From assembly GCA_034620365.1 (NCBI GenBank), contig JAQGEQ010000186.1:1736001-1800000 (forward strand): 64,000 bases of DNA, written 5' to 3'. The notes under the pieces were generated by a model. It did no database searches and was not told the DNA's origin. It saw only the letters and a list, made by a program, of their open reading frames with translations. Position numbers and translations under genes: made by a program. Positions 12,101 to 27,100 of this stretch are shown piece after piece; within the stretch, counting starts at the first letter, position 1, and the number at the start of each line of letters is the position of its first letter. The DNA comes from Pegea sp. RAD2-039. Its lineage: Eukaryota > Chordata > Thaliacea > Salpida > Salpidae.

Positions 12101-14940
12101 TAAGTTATTTATTGTTATAATAAATTCTTGTGGAGTTCTTTAAAGTTAAAACTCCGTTGCGTATCTGTCATTAAGTAATGAGCCCGCACTGCAAAGTATT
12201 TGGCGTATTGAAGTAAATAGTTGTTTAAAATAATCTCTGGTTACATTTTCTCTAGTATTTTTTATTTAAATCGTAAAACTAAATATTCAAAGATTCTTAA
12301 TTTTAGTTTAATCTGTGTGATATTAATTAGCATTAGAAATGCAATAAAAGTAATTGTAATATTTAAAATACAGGATTTTTGCTGAGTTGTTAAATTTAGA
12401 TTTTTATAATCCTTTTATTATTTTATGAATTAAGTTGTTTGTTTTTAAAACTTTAAAGTGTAGACTGTAAAACATAACTCAAAGTAAATTGTAAACTGTG
12501 ATAATTATCAAAGTGATTGATTAGATTAATCCGTTATAATAACTGCAAAATGTAAAATAATTTGTTGAAGACTTTTATGCTTATTATTATTTTTAGTAAA
12601 GTTATGTTTCAACTGATTCAGTTTCCTGTTTGTTTGTTGTTAGGTTCAAAGGTCATAAAAGCTTGATTAACATTTAGATTATTAAATTGTAAATTCAATT
12701 TAAAGCCTTAAAATGATAAATATTTACTGAAAGTTATTTTACTTCTTAGATTGTTTTCAAACTTTACTTAAGGTATTTGTAACAAAATAATTTGAATCAA
12801 AATTTTGTAAACAATTACCGAACAAAAATTAAAATTAAAATTTCTACTTTCATATTATCATTTATGAATTTCCAAAAAATTGTTTCAGTATTTTAACTAT
12901 CATAGAAATCAACAATATATTAGCTATAATCTGATTAATGGTTCTAAACAATTATTTTATTGTTTGAAGTTTATTAAGTTGTGGATGAAAGTTATTTATC
13001 TTTATCCTTTATGCTTTTTAATTATGTTCATAATAACTTAATACTTGATTATTTTTTCTTCAATCAAGTCATAATATATGTCAGTCAATTAATTGAATCA
13101 AATCAAAGTTGTAATAAGCTGTTGCTTACAGCTGTAGACATTACAATTTGGTACTGGAAAATCAAATTGTAATAAATAGTCAGATGAATTTAATTTTGAG
13201 CAAATATTTCAACATTAATGAAAGTTCATTGCGACTTTTTAAAATCTGTCAGGCAAGAGTAACTTAAATGTTTTACAAAGTTTCAACATATTTACAGTAC
13301 ACTTAGTACTGTACTGAATAATTACAAAAATAAAATTGAGTTTCATATTAAAAGCTTAGAGATCGGAAAGTTTTTTGACTTTAATTAAATTTACATTAAA
13401 ATAACTTGTTTGTAGTTTTTTTTTTATCTATCAGATATATTTTATGTATAGTTGAAAAGTTAGGTTTTAAAGAAGATTTTATTCATGAGAAAAATTATTT
13501 GATGAAGATAACCAAACCACTAGCGTCAAAATGTTCAATATATCTAATGAAAAGTAGATTAAAAATTATTTTATTTTTAATCACATCTTTCAAAATATCT
13601 TTCTAATTTTGTATTTTAGTAAATTTCATATTTATAAAATATTTGTTTGTAAATCGACAAAATTGATAAACTAGTTTACTTGAAAGATAAACTTTTGTCA
13701 AATTTTTTTCAATTTTGTCAGCAAGGCAAATTTTTTTGGATTAATTTGGTTAAAGGAAAATCATTAGTAAGGACTCTAATTAGGCTAAACTGGCTTTTAA
13801 TTAAGTTGTTGTGCTTTATCTGGGCTTTGACTTAGTTTGAGTTGTAGTGGTACAAATTAAAGTTCTTATTACGCCTTCAGAAAAATAAGAAAAATATATA
13901 TAGACTCTTTACATATGTGAAACAAACTGACTATAGATTAAACTCTGTTCGACTGAAACTTGAGCAATTTTCGTATTTTTAGACTTAGAAATAAAATTTG
14001 TTAGAAGTACGTCAATACAAACCTATTTTACAAAGATAACAATCAATTTCATTTACATCTGTATTGCTTAATCAGCCAAGTAATTACTTCTGTTGTATTT
14101 TCAATGAAATTTAAGGTTGATAATGAATTTAAGTTTATCATTATTTTACAAATTGTTTAAAATACAAAAATTATTTTAAATCTAAACAATCTATAATCAA
14201 TAGCCATAAACTACAAGAGGCTGTTGCTTAGATTAAAAGCTTCCAAAGCTATTCAATCATACAGAGAAAGTAAAGATATCGTATTGTTTGAAACACATCA
14301 GAAAAAGAACTTGATTTGGAAAAATGGTAAGTATTTCTCTCATGGCCACTGCAGGAGTTGTTAGTTTCGCTTGTCAGCTGCAAATAAACATTTCGCATCA
14401 AGAATGCTTAATAACTCTAGCAAGGACCTCTATTTGAAACTGTATTGCGTTTTAACCAGAACTGAAAAAAGTGATTGAAAAAAGTAAATAAGTTATAGTA
14501 CTGTTTACTTGAGAAACCATCAAGCTTTGTGTTACAATTTGATTCGAGGTGTCATCACAGGCTATCAAAATGATGAGTGTGTCTTTGTCGCCAAATTTTT
14601 GAGAAGAAAACTTAAAACTTGCTGAAGGACTTATCTCATGATGTTCAATAGAAATTTCAATCAAATAATTTTCTTTCATAAAATGCAATCAAAATTATTT
14701 TGGTCAGTTGCTTAATAAATGAAGGCTCAGATAATTAAGTTAAAGTATTTTGAAATTGACTAATGTACGTAATTATCAGGATTAAGTTGAAATTTTTCAT
14801 TCTGATAAATGGAAATATTTTAATGTCTTCAACATGGTAAGACATTGGTTTTGACGATGAACATTAATCAAAGTAACTCTCATATAATTCCTTTAAAGCA
14901 AATAAAAATATTTATAAAGAAAAATTCAATGTTCACTCAT
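6175..14940. other. Long gene-poor AT-rich region
   Basis: Nearly 9 kb with only short, low-complexity, AT-driven open frames on both strands. No exon with family homology, tRNA or repeat family could be supported. As distal upstream sequence of the Wnt5-like gene it could hold enhancers, but nothing in it was recognised. Confidence 0.45.
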
Positions 14941-15335
14941 TTTTAACTCTACAGACAATGCCACAAATATTCCTCAAGTACCTCACTGCTGTAGGTCGAC
15001 TCTATTTACCACTATCAATGCCAACTTTATGCTTATATCTTTATTTAAAGATTATTTATTAGTAGTGACTTTATAGTGAAAAACAACTTTGAGCTTTGAG
15101 TTTCTGATTTGCCCTCACTTCGACGCTAAAATGCTCATGTCTAAAACAACAAGAAGGCAGGAAGGTTGGTTTATAACCAAAATGCCTAAGCCACTCGGCG
15201 AGTTTTACAACGGTTCAGTTGCAAGAGAAATTATGATAAATTATGGTCTGGGCCATTACACATTTACTTTTCTTCATGAGTACTCGCTGAAATGTTTTCA
15301 AAAGACCACGGTTTATTTTGGTTTCAACTAGCTTT
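14940..15335 (+). other. GC-richer island with an 80-codon open frame
   Basis: Within the AT-rich desert this segment is visibly richer in G/C and holds a frame from 15089 to 15331 with balanced codon use. It has no ATG at its beginning (the frame opens at a TTG; the first in-frame ATG is at 15131). No domain was recognised. It could be an isolated exon, a decayed repeat or a conserved regulatory element. Confidence 0.25.
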
Positions 15336-18300
15336 GCTTGTTTTCTTTCAGAGATTATTATACATAACAGGAGACAAATGAAGCTAGATCAAATTTAACT
15401 CTGTTGTACAGTCTAGTTCATGTTGTAAATGGGGATTTGTTTTTTTATTTTGATAAACTAAGTGATCGAAAGTTCACAGTAAAAAGCAATCAATGTGTTT
15501 AATTAAATTTTATTAAATAGAAATTTAAGAAATTTAATGAAGTTATATGAAGTAATTGTGTTGAGAGTCAGAAAAAATCTAGTTATCAGCAAATAAACTT
15601 GTCTGCTAGATATATAATCTTGAAATTCTTATATATTTTTACATTCAGTTTAATATTTACTGGAATAACTTTCATATACAGCATACCGATATCAATCAAT
15701 TTATTTGTTATCAAACTGTTTTGTTTGATGTTCAAATCTAAAATATCTGCTTTATGAACAAGTCTTGTTCGAGCTACAAGAATAAAACTTAGTAATAATC
15801 AATTTTTAGAAGAGACTGTTTTTAATGCTGTAAATGCAAACAAATGATATGAATAAAGACTTCAAATGAAATTTAATAGAAGCAAGTCTTTTAAAGAAAT
15901 TTGATAAAAATACAGAAAGTAGAACCGTTGACTGACGAAGCAAGCGGTCTCTAGATTACAAGGGTGAGTCCGTGCTAGTATTATTAATCGGAAATATCTT
16001 TGATTGATAATGTTTTAGAATATTTTTGGTCAACTGAAAATTGTTAACAATTTATCTTAAAAAAAATCAGCATATATTCTATTTAAAATGGATTTAAATT
16101 ATATTTTTTTCCTATTAAAAGCACATTAAATTAGGTATTTCTAGCTTTTCAAAAATATGAATTTCAATGAACAAAATTACTAATTTTAAAGATCAAATAA
16201 GAAACCTTTTAATTGAGTTAAAAACTCAACTAATTAAATAAGACATTAAAGCATACTTCAATCAATTACATCCGAAGAAAAAAGAAATTCCAAAAATACT
16301 TTAAAGCACAAGTGAAGAAATTACGAACAAAAATTAACTTTCTTGTTTTCATCTTATGTAATTAAGTTGCTTTAACTTAACAAAAATTGTTATAGAAAAA
16401 AATTAGCTTTAAGACTTTCTTTTTTGTATAGTTCATTAAGAAATAAATGAAAAAGTTGTTATATTTGCTGTTACTATCTCAACAAATATTGTTTTGTGAT
16501 TTTCATAAAAAACGGTACCGTTGACAAAACTAACGCCTTTATATTGACAATTAATCGTTAAAGTTAGTTTAAGGCTTTATAAAGTTGCTTCATCTTTCAG
16601 TCAATCTATAATTGTTAATAATATTTATTTTAGTAAGTGCTTGATACCAATGTGGAAGTTTATTTTATAATTTGTATTCTCAAACTTGCATTTAATTATA
16701 TTACAAAGTTTTTTTTATACGAAAGCAAGTGTACATTGTAAAATTTCAGGAATTTAGTTTTAACGAGTTACTGAAATTAATTATCTTCAAAAATATTTCA
16801 TATGCATTTATTGTAATAAAAGTTAAAAAAAAAATAAAACTTCATTAAATGATTTTAAAACATTTGTTAAAGAAGGCTTTATTAAGATATTGATAAAGAA
16901 GAAATTACAAAATTGTTTATCATAAAAATAAATACTCAGTAATTCCTGGAAAAGCAAATTCGGACTTCACGGACAAAGACCCTAGTGAAGAAAAATTTAT
17001 TTTGGAAAGTAATTTCACATAGAATATGGGCTAGACCTACAAATTAGATTTGGAAAACTTGCCTGAAGTATGTTTGACAAATAATTACAGTTTAAAGATT
17101 ATAATTATGAAAAGAGATAAGAAGAAAAAGCTTATTAAATTATAAGATTGAGTAATTAAACAGAAAATTTGTTAAGTGTTTCGGTAATTAAAATTTTGTT
17201 CTTTACTTTTAATTTAGTAAAAAAGAGGAGGATTACATATGTTTTGAAAATTGGATGATTTCACACTTCTAGATATTTGAAGATAATCCTAGAGTTAAAA
17301 TGAAATAGTTTTATAAACTGTTGTTTTATATCGAACATTTTTGTTCCTCTGGTATAACTTTTTAAGAAATCTTTAATGAGAATTTTATAAGTAATAAAAA
17401 TCAGTTTGTAATTTTTATTCTTTAAATAAGTTTTATGGAAATCAATGAAAAAAAGTTTTTATTATTAATATTTTTTTAACAACATTTTTCTAACAAACTT
17501 TCAGATTTAAAATTTGAAAAATACTAAAACCAATTGTTAATAACAAACATTTTATTTAAATTCGTTTTCAATTTCTTCTTATTATTTCGAAATATCTTTT
17601 AATGTGTGAAAAATTAAAATTGAGCATTAAAATCTTGGGGAAAAGCTGTGAAGGTTTCTTTTTTTGCTATGGCCTTGGGCAAAGCAAAGAATATTATAAG
17701 AGCGTTTTAAAAGTTTTTCTTTCGATAAATTTCTATTTCGCCGTTTAACTTTACAACGAAAAACTCATTAACACAAGCGGCTTATTCCATGAACTTACAC
17801 AAAGCTTTTATTTAGACTTTTGACCAGTTTTAAATACTGATTATTTATCTTAAAGCTATTTCAAAAGAACACTTTAAACGATTATACATTAATCACCAAA
17901 AATCTTATTTATATATAAACTTTATAATATATCACTTTTAAAATAGAATTGTTTTTTTTTGTGTTTATGACTGAAAATATTTACATTTAATAAACAATAC
18001 TTTTTTATAGCTTAAAATGTCTTTTTAGTATTAAAATGTGACTGAAAACTACTGAAAGAGATTTTTAATAGTTGTAGTAAGTATTTATTCTAAAAAATTT
18101 AACAGTAAACAGAATTAGATTAATCAGTTTGAGTTTATTTAGTTCAAAAGTTCGCTTTTAAATTTAAAATTTGCGAGATAAGATTTTGAATCTGTAAGTG
18201 AATATTCAGTTCTTCTAGAACAAATTCTGAGGTCTTTTTCGTGTTTTAAAATTAATGAATCTAAGAGTAAAGACTTATTTTAATAATTGTTATGAATATA

Positions 18301-21300
18301 CTTTCTATATGCGTTTGCTTGCACTTATTAAACCCCTTATTGACAGTTTTTTTCATTTATCTCGTTAAATTTAAAGTAAACCTAATTACATGGTGTGCAC
18401 GACAATAACTGAATATTATAACTTGCAAATGTATTAAGTTACAGGAATAGAAATAACCAGTTGTATACATAAATAATTTCCGCTCTTAAACTTTTTGACC
18501 AACTTCTATTTTAGATCAAATGTCAGAAAATGTTGTGAAATCAATTTTACAACAAATTTATAGAAATTTTTAAATCTATAAGATTTTTATCTTAAATATA
18601 AAACACCAATGTGATTAGTAATAGCAATGTCTGTAAGTAAGTGATGCATTTGTTACAGAAATTACTTTCCTTTATGCTCTTTAATAGTCTTACTTGATTA
18701 CACAAGATGAAGTTTAAAATAAAAGTTATATTTTATCTTTTAAGGAATAATTTGATTTAATTTAACTTAAGTAACAGCTTTTTTCAACTATTAGACAGTA
18801 AAAAATCAATTCTATTTTATCTTAAGAGTTTTGTCATCAATTTTACTTATCAATCCAAATATTTATGTGGACATATTGATATATTTTCCACTAAATTTTA
18901 AAACAAAATCATCAACTTTGTCAATTTGAAAAAATCGTCGAAAAGTTTTATATCTTTAGAAATGGAATAATAGTGACGTAAATTTGTATATGATGTAAAC
19001 TATAAACGTTTTTTGTATTTTTAACAACTAACAAGATAACATTAATAGCTTACAGTTTTTTTTTTTCATTTATGTCAGTTGTAATTTATATTTTGATTGA
19101 ATGGGAAAACGATCTGGAAGTTAAACGTTTAGTTTTATTAGTTATTTTTCTTTTGCGGATGCAGCATTTTCAAAAACTCAGCCCTTTAAGTTTGTAAAAC
19201 CGTCAATATTTTACTGAAATCGTTTAGCTAAGCATGATAAAAGTATAGAATTAAGTAAATTATAAGCTTACAGCTAAAAATAGTGTATTCATTATGCCAT
19301 CTCTAATTCAAGTAAACAATTATGCTTGTCAAAAATGTGAATCATTGTATAGATCCCCGAAAAGCTGAGAAAATATATTGAGATCTCTGCACTTACCGGT
19401 TTCTGCTTTTGTGGCTTTGTTTAGCGTGAAATCTTTTACTAAAGGTACTATGCACGTTCATATTCCACTCTAGCAAGCCATTCACTTTTTCTTGTCAGCT
19501 TGAGTAAGAAAAGAAAAAATCTCATGTTTAATCATGCCGTCCAAACACTTTGTCATTCAACTTGTTAATTTGCTTTGACGTCATTTAGTAAATGATAGGT
19601 TTGCATGAAAAAGTATACGTCTTGATAGAAAGTACTGGACAGTGCATACGGTACACTGAATAATTAATTTCATAGTAACTGTAAAAATGTGATAAAGTTG
19701 AAATTATAAAAATAAAATAATTTAGTTTCACTTTTTGATTGATACCTCTTGTGGTTATGCATAAAAAATATTAAAATAAGTTTCAAATATTTGAATAAGT
19801 AAATAAAAGAATACTTTAAAAGAATTTCTCAAATATCTTATAATGATTTTTATTAAGCTTTAAAAGCAATTGTAAAAATGATTATTAGTTTATGCATAAA
19901 TAAAATAATTTTATAAAACTTCTTTATATAAACATAATAAAAGACTATAATTACATTCTTATACAAATATAATATTTCATAATTACATTTTTTTAATATA
20001 ATTAATAATATATAAGATTTATTATTCCAATTGTATTCAAGAGCAGTGTTAGAAGTATATAAAAAAAACTTTAAAATAAACTTTAGTTTGTTTGACTACT
20101 AAGCTTTTATATAAAGTAATGATTAGGCTTAATAACGACCAATCTTAATCTATCGCCTTTTAAGATTTAAAATTTGAAAAAGAAATTTAATTCAAGCTAA
20201 GAAAATGTTTTACATTTACTATAAGTCATTATTAGAGAGCTAACAAACACTATAGGGCTTCTAATATCTCATTTCCATAGTCTCCACCTTTTTCAAACAA
20301 ACTTTGTTTGTTACAAATTTTACTTTTAAATATCAAATACAAATAAAATAATAAATCAGTTTTTCTTTTATCCACTGAGCATAACAATATTTATAAAGCT
20401 CGCAAAGTCATAGAGTAATCTTAGTTAAAATTTTGAAACATTGAATACAGTGAATAATTGAAAATTAAGCAAAACACCGTACAGTGGATTATTGTTTTTA
20501 GTCTGTTATTTTTCAGCTTTAAAGTAACTTATAATTGTTTAAAATCTTACAAAGAAATGTTCAATATTGTATTTGTGTCAAAAATGATTGGTTGGTTCTC
20601 GACTTATCAGTTTCTTACGTACAGAGTATCAACTACGATAAAAGCAATAAAATTATTCAAAGTTTTTTAACCATTCATTGAGTTTATGCATTGTAATAGC
20701 CTAGAGCAAAAAACATATGTTGACAAAAGAGGAAAATTTGGACAATAATAGCTGAAAGTTATGTAGAATTGATATGAGATAATACAAATGTTTTTAGACC
20801 CTAGATGAGAAAGGTTATTTGGAGTGATGGTCGTTTTTATATAATATTTTAAGTGATATAAAAATTGTCAGAATAAAGTTGAGAGTCGTTCCTATGAGAG
20901 AACACAATTGTAAGAAGCCAAAAATAAGCAAACAACATTTTCGTTGAAAATAATTTTTTCCAGTTTCTGTTGTTTCTTTCTGATGCTATATTTAAAATGG
21001 ATCTTTTAATGGTTTACGCTTTATTCTTGAATTTGTAAAGAATAATTGCTTATTGTTGCTGTGGTCGAACTTTTAAATAGAAGGTAACTGAGTTTTCGTA
21101 GTACACTTAATTTATTTCTTTTTATTCAAAAAATTACTCAATTATTTTGGATTATAATCCAAGTAATAGTTATCAGATAACAGTCTATCAAGTCTGCTTA
21201 AATTTTATTTGGTTTAATTTTAATTTGATAAATCAGACTTTATTAAAACAATTTCACTCTAAAACAACCACAAAAGCAATAGAAAACCGTAGTCTTTATT

Positions 21301-24104
21301 CTTAATGTACTTTTTATACTCTGTGAGTAAATCATCTTTCACTTTTGCTTGTTTAACTTAAAGTAATATAAATGGTTTATATTCATATCGATTTGAACAG
21401 CTGCTGTAACGTCTAGATCGTAATTCTTATTGTTTTATCAATGCCATAATATATCATTACTTTAATTTCAACTTGAAATCTATTGATATAACAAAAGAGT
21501 CAACAGTCAGACATATTTCAATTACCAGCTTTTGAAATTTGTTTAAATCTTCAGGCTGCTGTTAAAGATCAAGTTCATCATTAACAGAAAGCTAAATAAG
21601 AAATAAACCAACCAAGCAATTAGTAAAAGATATTTTATACAAAAAGTTCATTTGCCGAAAAGCTTCGATAATCTAATTGTCGATGCATAAGCGAGAAAAC
21701 GTCGGTGTAAATTGGTTATTCGGGGAATTTTAGATGATAGTTCAAACCGTTTAATCTGTACAAAGTATTGTAAAAACTTTTCTATTTTAGTTCAAAGATT
21801 TGTCTTTTTTTGTACAGAGTAATACATCATAGAGTTTTTAATAAATAATTTGGCTGTAGACGAACATTTTTATAAACTTAAAAATCTTATAAATTTTTTG
21901 TTATTTTATAAATTATGTCTTGTTATGACATTAATAAATACATTGGAAGCATAGTATTAAATCTTGGTAAGTTTTAGGATAATTGTTTCAAAGACTATTA
22001 AGAGTAACTTTGATTATTTTAAAATGAAAATAACAAACTCAATTTTTTTATTTCAGTTTAGTAAAATTTCAGATGCTTCATGCATCTTTCAAAACTTATC
22101 TTGGTTTTTATCAAATCCATACAGTTATATAAGATAAAGAAATAAGATTAGTGCCAATTAAAAGTTGAATTTAGATTATACAACACGAGGCTCTTCTTAA
22201 CTGAGTTGTTCTTCATAGAGAAGACAAGTATTTCCATCTTAGTTCTTTTCAACGCTCCATTGGTATCATAAGAATAATACCAGCCTCTAAACGTGACTTG
22301 ATACAGATTTGAAGAGTCAAGAAAAATGATAAGGAGTTAAAAATTCTAAGTTTCAAGATGAATATCTCAAAATTGAAAAATAAAAAAGTTTTATAAGTTA
22401 AATTAAATCTGGTTGAAATTGTTTAGAAACAAAATAACGTGAAACTACAAAAAGCATTTATTTAACTTTCAATCCTTATCTCAGTGACTTCTTTACTTTT
22501 AACTGTTTGTCGTTCACTAAACTATCAGCTTAAAACTTGATTTTGATAATTAGATAAATAGAAACTTGGTGATAAGCATTGGATGGCTGTAAATTATTTG
22601 TCTGTTAAAACAGACTCAATTCTTGACTGCTTAACGGTTAGTTTTATAGGAGCACCTGCTCAACCATTACTAATGTTCGTCTTCATCAGCATACTTCGAA
22701 AACTATCGATGGAGACAGAAATGAAACAAAAAATGTTAGTGTAAATCCAAATTAAGTTTGAGAATAGTCAAGTATATAAACAACAATACTTAAAAAAAAC
22801 AGCAGAAAGTATTTATGTTTGAGAAACATCTACAAGTGAAAGCAACTTATTTCGATGTACGCAGGCTTTAAAATCAGCGTAACGAAGTATTAAAATTTGC
22901 GTAAAATCGCTGTCAGTAGCTAGCTGAGAAAAATTCTTTATTATGCGAAATTTACTTTATCTTTATGAGAATTATTCTATGGCTTATTTCAAATGAGTAA
23001 TTTTGTTCTCACCAGCATACCCAGTGATTTATCTACTTTGAGTATTACTTACAAGTCCAGCACTACAATAAAGGAATGCTTTAAGCCGTTTAAATTACAA
23101 GAGTTTTTTTCCAAGGAAAACTTATTGGCAAAGGATTTCTATTTCTGAGTACAGCGATAAACTTAGCCACCAGAAGAAAAGATTATATGAGAACATTTGG
23201 GTAACTTAACGACTAAAATGATATCATAATAGTTTATACGGTAAAAAAACTTATAGACTGAGTTATATTGACATGAAAATGCCATACTAAGGTTAATAGG
23301 AGAGAAAAAGATAGATGAAAGAGAGTAATCAGAAAAAAGAATCCTTGAGTTGAAGAAAAAGAATGGTAAAATTTCAGTCATAACCAACGCGATAAATACT
23401 GTATTTACTTCACTTTATTCTCAATGAAAGCTTATAAAGACAGAAATTTAAGAATTGTTAAATATTTCAGCTGAGACTTCACTTAAAATTTGATTAAGAA
23501 AATATGTTCTCAAATTATGCCAGAAATTTATTCATTTTATAATAAAATTGCCTCAATATATTTTGATCATTGAGTAAAAAGGATTAAGGTTCTTTTGTCT
23601 TCTTTACGATGATGCAAAAATTTTTGATGCAACATGAGTGTGCTTACTAGTATAGACAGAATAAGATCTAAAGTGTTTATCTGCTTCACCAGTTTTCACT
23701 TACAAACAGCAGTTCAATTTGACAAGCGCTAAAAGATCTTGTCTCTTTTACTATTTTTCATTCTTTGATACCCACAATTTTCTGAAATTTTTGCAGAATC
23801 TAATAAATAAAGAATTATTTTCATATTTTTAAGTAAAATAATATTTTTTTGTATTTGCATTTTTTGCATCAGTTCATTAATGTTTCTCACTGTTAACTTT
23901 AACTACCCCCAAGGGCAATTTTACAGTAGTGATTTTATGAATTAAAACGAGTCTTTACTACAAAAGAGTAAGCTTTTAAACTGTTTTTTTTATCAATAGC
24001 TAATTTAAGTGGTAAGAAATTGCAATTAACGAGTGCGTAACTTTAAAAACAGTTTCTAATTAGCTAAAAATTTCCAACGCTTTTCATTACTTCAAATCGA
24101 CAAG
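15336..24104. other. Gene-poor AT-rich region upstream of the Wnt5-like gene
   Basis: About 8.8 kb with no supportable exon, RNA gene or repeat family. It should contain the proximal promoter of the Wnt5-like gene unless a 5' exon lies further out. No TATA or other promoter motif stands out in the AT-rich background. Confidence 0.45.
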
Positions 24105-27100
24105 ATGGCTTTGAAACGTAGCTTCCAACGTTTGATTCTTCCTCTTCTAACTTGTTTTCTTGCTACACTAGGTCAAAGTGCTGAAGCGTACTGGTGGTAA
24201 GTAGCTTTTTGTAGATTATTTTAATTTTTTAAGATTTGGTGGTCAGATAGTAAAAACTGTTTCTGCTGATTTTTAACCATATTACATAATGATTACAACC
24301 TGACATTCTTAACAATTATTCGCAAAACTTTTTAAGTAAGTGTTGGTGTATTTGATCAAATATTTGCATTTTTTCGTCACCGTATTTCAAAATTTATTTC
24401 ACTCTTACTCACTATTCCGGAACAAAAAACTATTAAAACTTTAACAACTCTTCTGACAAATCAGTGCCAATTTGAGGTGGTGACACATTATACCACAAGG
24501 AAAAAATTACCGTAGTAAAGTGAAAAGTTAAAATTGATAGATAATCATTTGTGGTGAAGATATTAACGAAATTGATGTAGTTTCACTTCATTCAATCTCT
24601 CAATAAAGTTTCGAGAACGAAAGTTTTTAAGAATTCGATCTATAAACCGATACATCTTCATCTGCAACAGAAAACAATAACAACGAGAATCGTTCGCGGA
24701 GATACAATAAATAGAGCTGTTTAATATTTTTTGTGGGAAAAACTTTTTTGTGATGATTTACCATGAATAAGCTCGTGAACTTTTTTATAAGCCAACTAGA
24801 AATTCGATACAAATGATTTGTATTAACTCGAAGATTCAGTTACAAATGATTCCGTTTTATTATAACCTCTTATTACTCAGTTTTATCTTATTTCAATAAT
24901 TTTATGTGAATTTTTAAAATTATTCTGTGTTTTACAATACGAAGCTATAATTTATAATAAAGTGGGGTTAACATTTTTAAGGACGATGGTAAGCATGACC
25001 ACGATTTGATCTGTTACTTGTGTGGACACATTTACTGCAACATAAGCTTCGCACTACCCTAAACAATATTGAACATTTTTTAGCTAAAAATTTAGATTAA
25101 TTTAAAATCAGTTTCAAAATAATATTACTTTTTCCAAATATATATTTCCTAATAAAGTAAATTTCCATCAAATATTTTACTTAATCTTATCATAACTTTA
25201 TTGTAGGTCATTGGCTTCAAGTCCAATTAAAAATGCCGCCTTGAGTCAACTTCCTGATTGCACTAAGTTGAATTCATTAAGCCGGAATCAAAGAGCACTC
25301 TGTAAGAAGTATGGAAGTATGATGAGATATGTTAGCCAGGGAGCCGAGTATGGAATTAAAGAATGCCAAAATCAATTCAAAAACGAACGTTGGAACTGTT
25401 CAACTGTGAATAATTCAAGCGTCTTTGGAAAAATCGTAACAATAGGTAATTGATTTTTAATTTTGATTCCTCTAATGAGTTTTTAAAGATCATTTTTATA
25501 TACTGGTGTTAAAGATGTAAATTGTTGACTTGTTCTACTAATGTAAGCTTCATTTAGCTGATGTGTAAGTGTTGATGCTTTTATGAAAGCTTTCTATCTC
25601 TATCGTATCATATCGATCATAATTTCTTTTTTACCATTCACTTTTCTCTTCATTCTAAACCAAACGACAATTGTTATGTGAAGCTGGTAAAGCAGGCACA
25701 TATGATAAATTAATGTTTATACTAATCTGTCTTTTTCTTTTTTTTGCATTTTGTTGGCTTGAAGTTTACATGTTAACTTGAAGCCATTGATTTTAAATGA
25801 AAGTTGAGATGCTTGAAGATAAGCAATTGGATCTCATCAGTGATTAAAAGTCTTTGTTAGTTACTGACACAAGCAAAATTTTATGTAAAGTCAGTTTACA
25901 TCACTCTGTGTAAACTTTTGTTGAACTAACTGTGAAGAAAAAGCTTTTCGAATCAAGTCAGGTTATTTGGCTGTTTTTACTCAATACAAGCAGCGTAAAA
26001 GGTTGTCACATCACCTCTCACATCAAACAGTAAAAGAAGAAAAATGATCAGATAGTCTATTAAAATTTAAACTTAAAAAATTATTGTTAATTTCTACATA
26101 AAAGAAAAGAAAATGGTTGTAACAATTGATAGTTGTTTTGTCAACTTGATTAAGAATTACTGCTAATATAAACATATAATTAAGTAGTTTAAGAATGGTT
26201 TTATTATTCCTGCAGCACAAAGCAAATAAAAGCAGCTGTCTTTCTAACAGTTGTGCCTCAGGATATTACACAAATTTTTAAGATCAAGATTTTTCTAAAC
26301 GACAATAAAAGTCGTGCTTTTTAAGTTTCACTTTTCATTTATTCCTCTTATATATATATTCTTGTTTTTGAAGCTTCAAGTTATTTGTAAATCTTTCTGA
26401 AGTCTATTTATCATATAAATTGCAACATAAATGAAAATTACCGTACATTTCTCTCAAAAGCTTGAGTTGATTTGAATCCATCTACCTATAAACACAACCT
26501 TTTCCTTTGTCTCTATTTGCTTTAAACGTTTGAATTCAATAAGATGAAAATATAAGCTCTACACGCGGGTAACACATTGAATTTTACAAAAATTTTATTG
26601 TGAGTTTTAAAGATAATATAGTTTATTTCAAACCGAGCTATATAGGCTTAAGCTACGTATTTAGCCAATACTTTTATTATTACATTGTTTTAAAATCCTA
26701 AAATGAAAGAAGACTTTTAATAAAATATTAATTTTTTGGTGGATAGAATACGTTAAAAAGCTCTTATGATAAGCTAATAGATAAAAAAAGTTTATTTGAA
26801 TCTAAATCAAATAAAATTATTGAGATACTTTAAAGAGCAAATATTTCAACGTGACTATGAAGAAATGAAAATGATTTCTTAAGCACTAGGTCGTCTTTAC
26901 TAAACGTTTTTTAAGATAAACTAGAATCACAATAGATTGACAACTGTAAAATATTCTAAATTCATTTAGTTTAATCTATTACTTTTCAACATTTTTTTAA
27001 AGATAAAAAACTTAACTTGATTACTTGGTTTGTCATGATTATTTCTTTTTAATAACATTAAAAGAATATTTTCACAAGTAGAATTTTCTTTTAAAAGAAG

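Noticed and set aside
6175..24104. Numerous 60-80 codon frames in the desert (for example 10076, 10520, 11940, 12981, 13406, 14452, 20458, 23163)
   Set aside because: Lys/Asn/Ile/Phe/Leu-rich translations expected from AT-rich DNA; no domains, no consistent splice sites.
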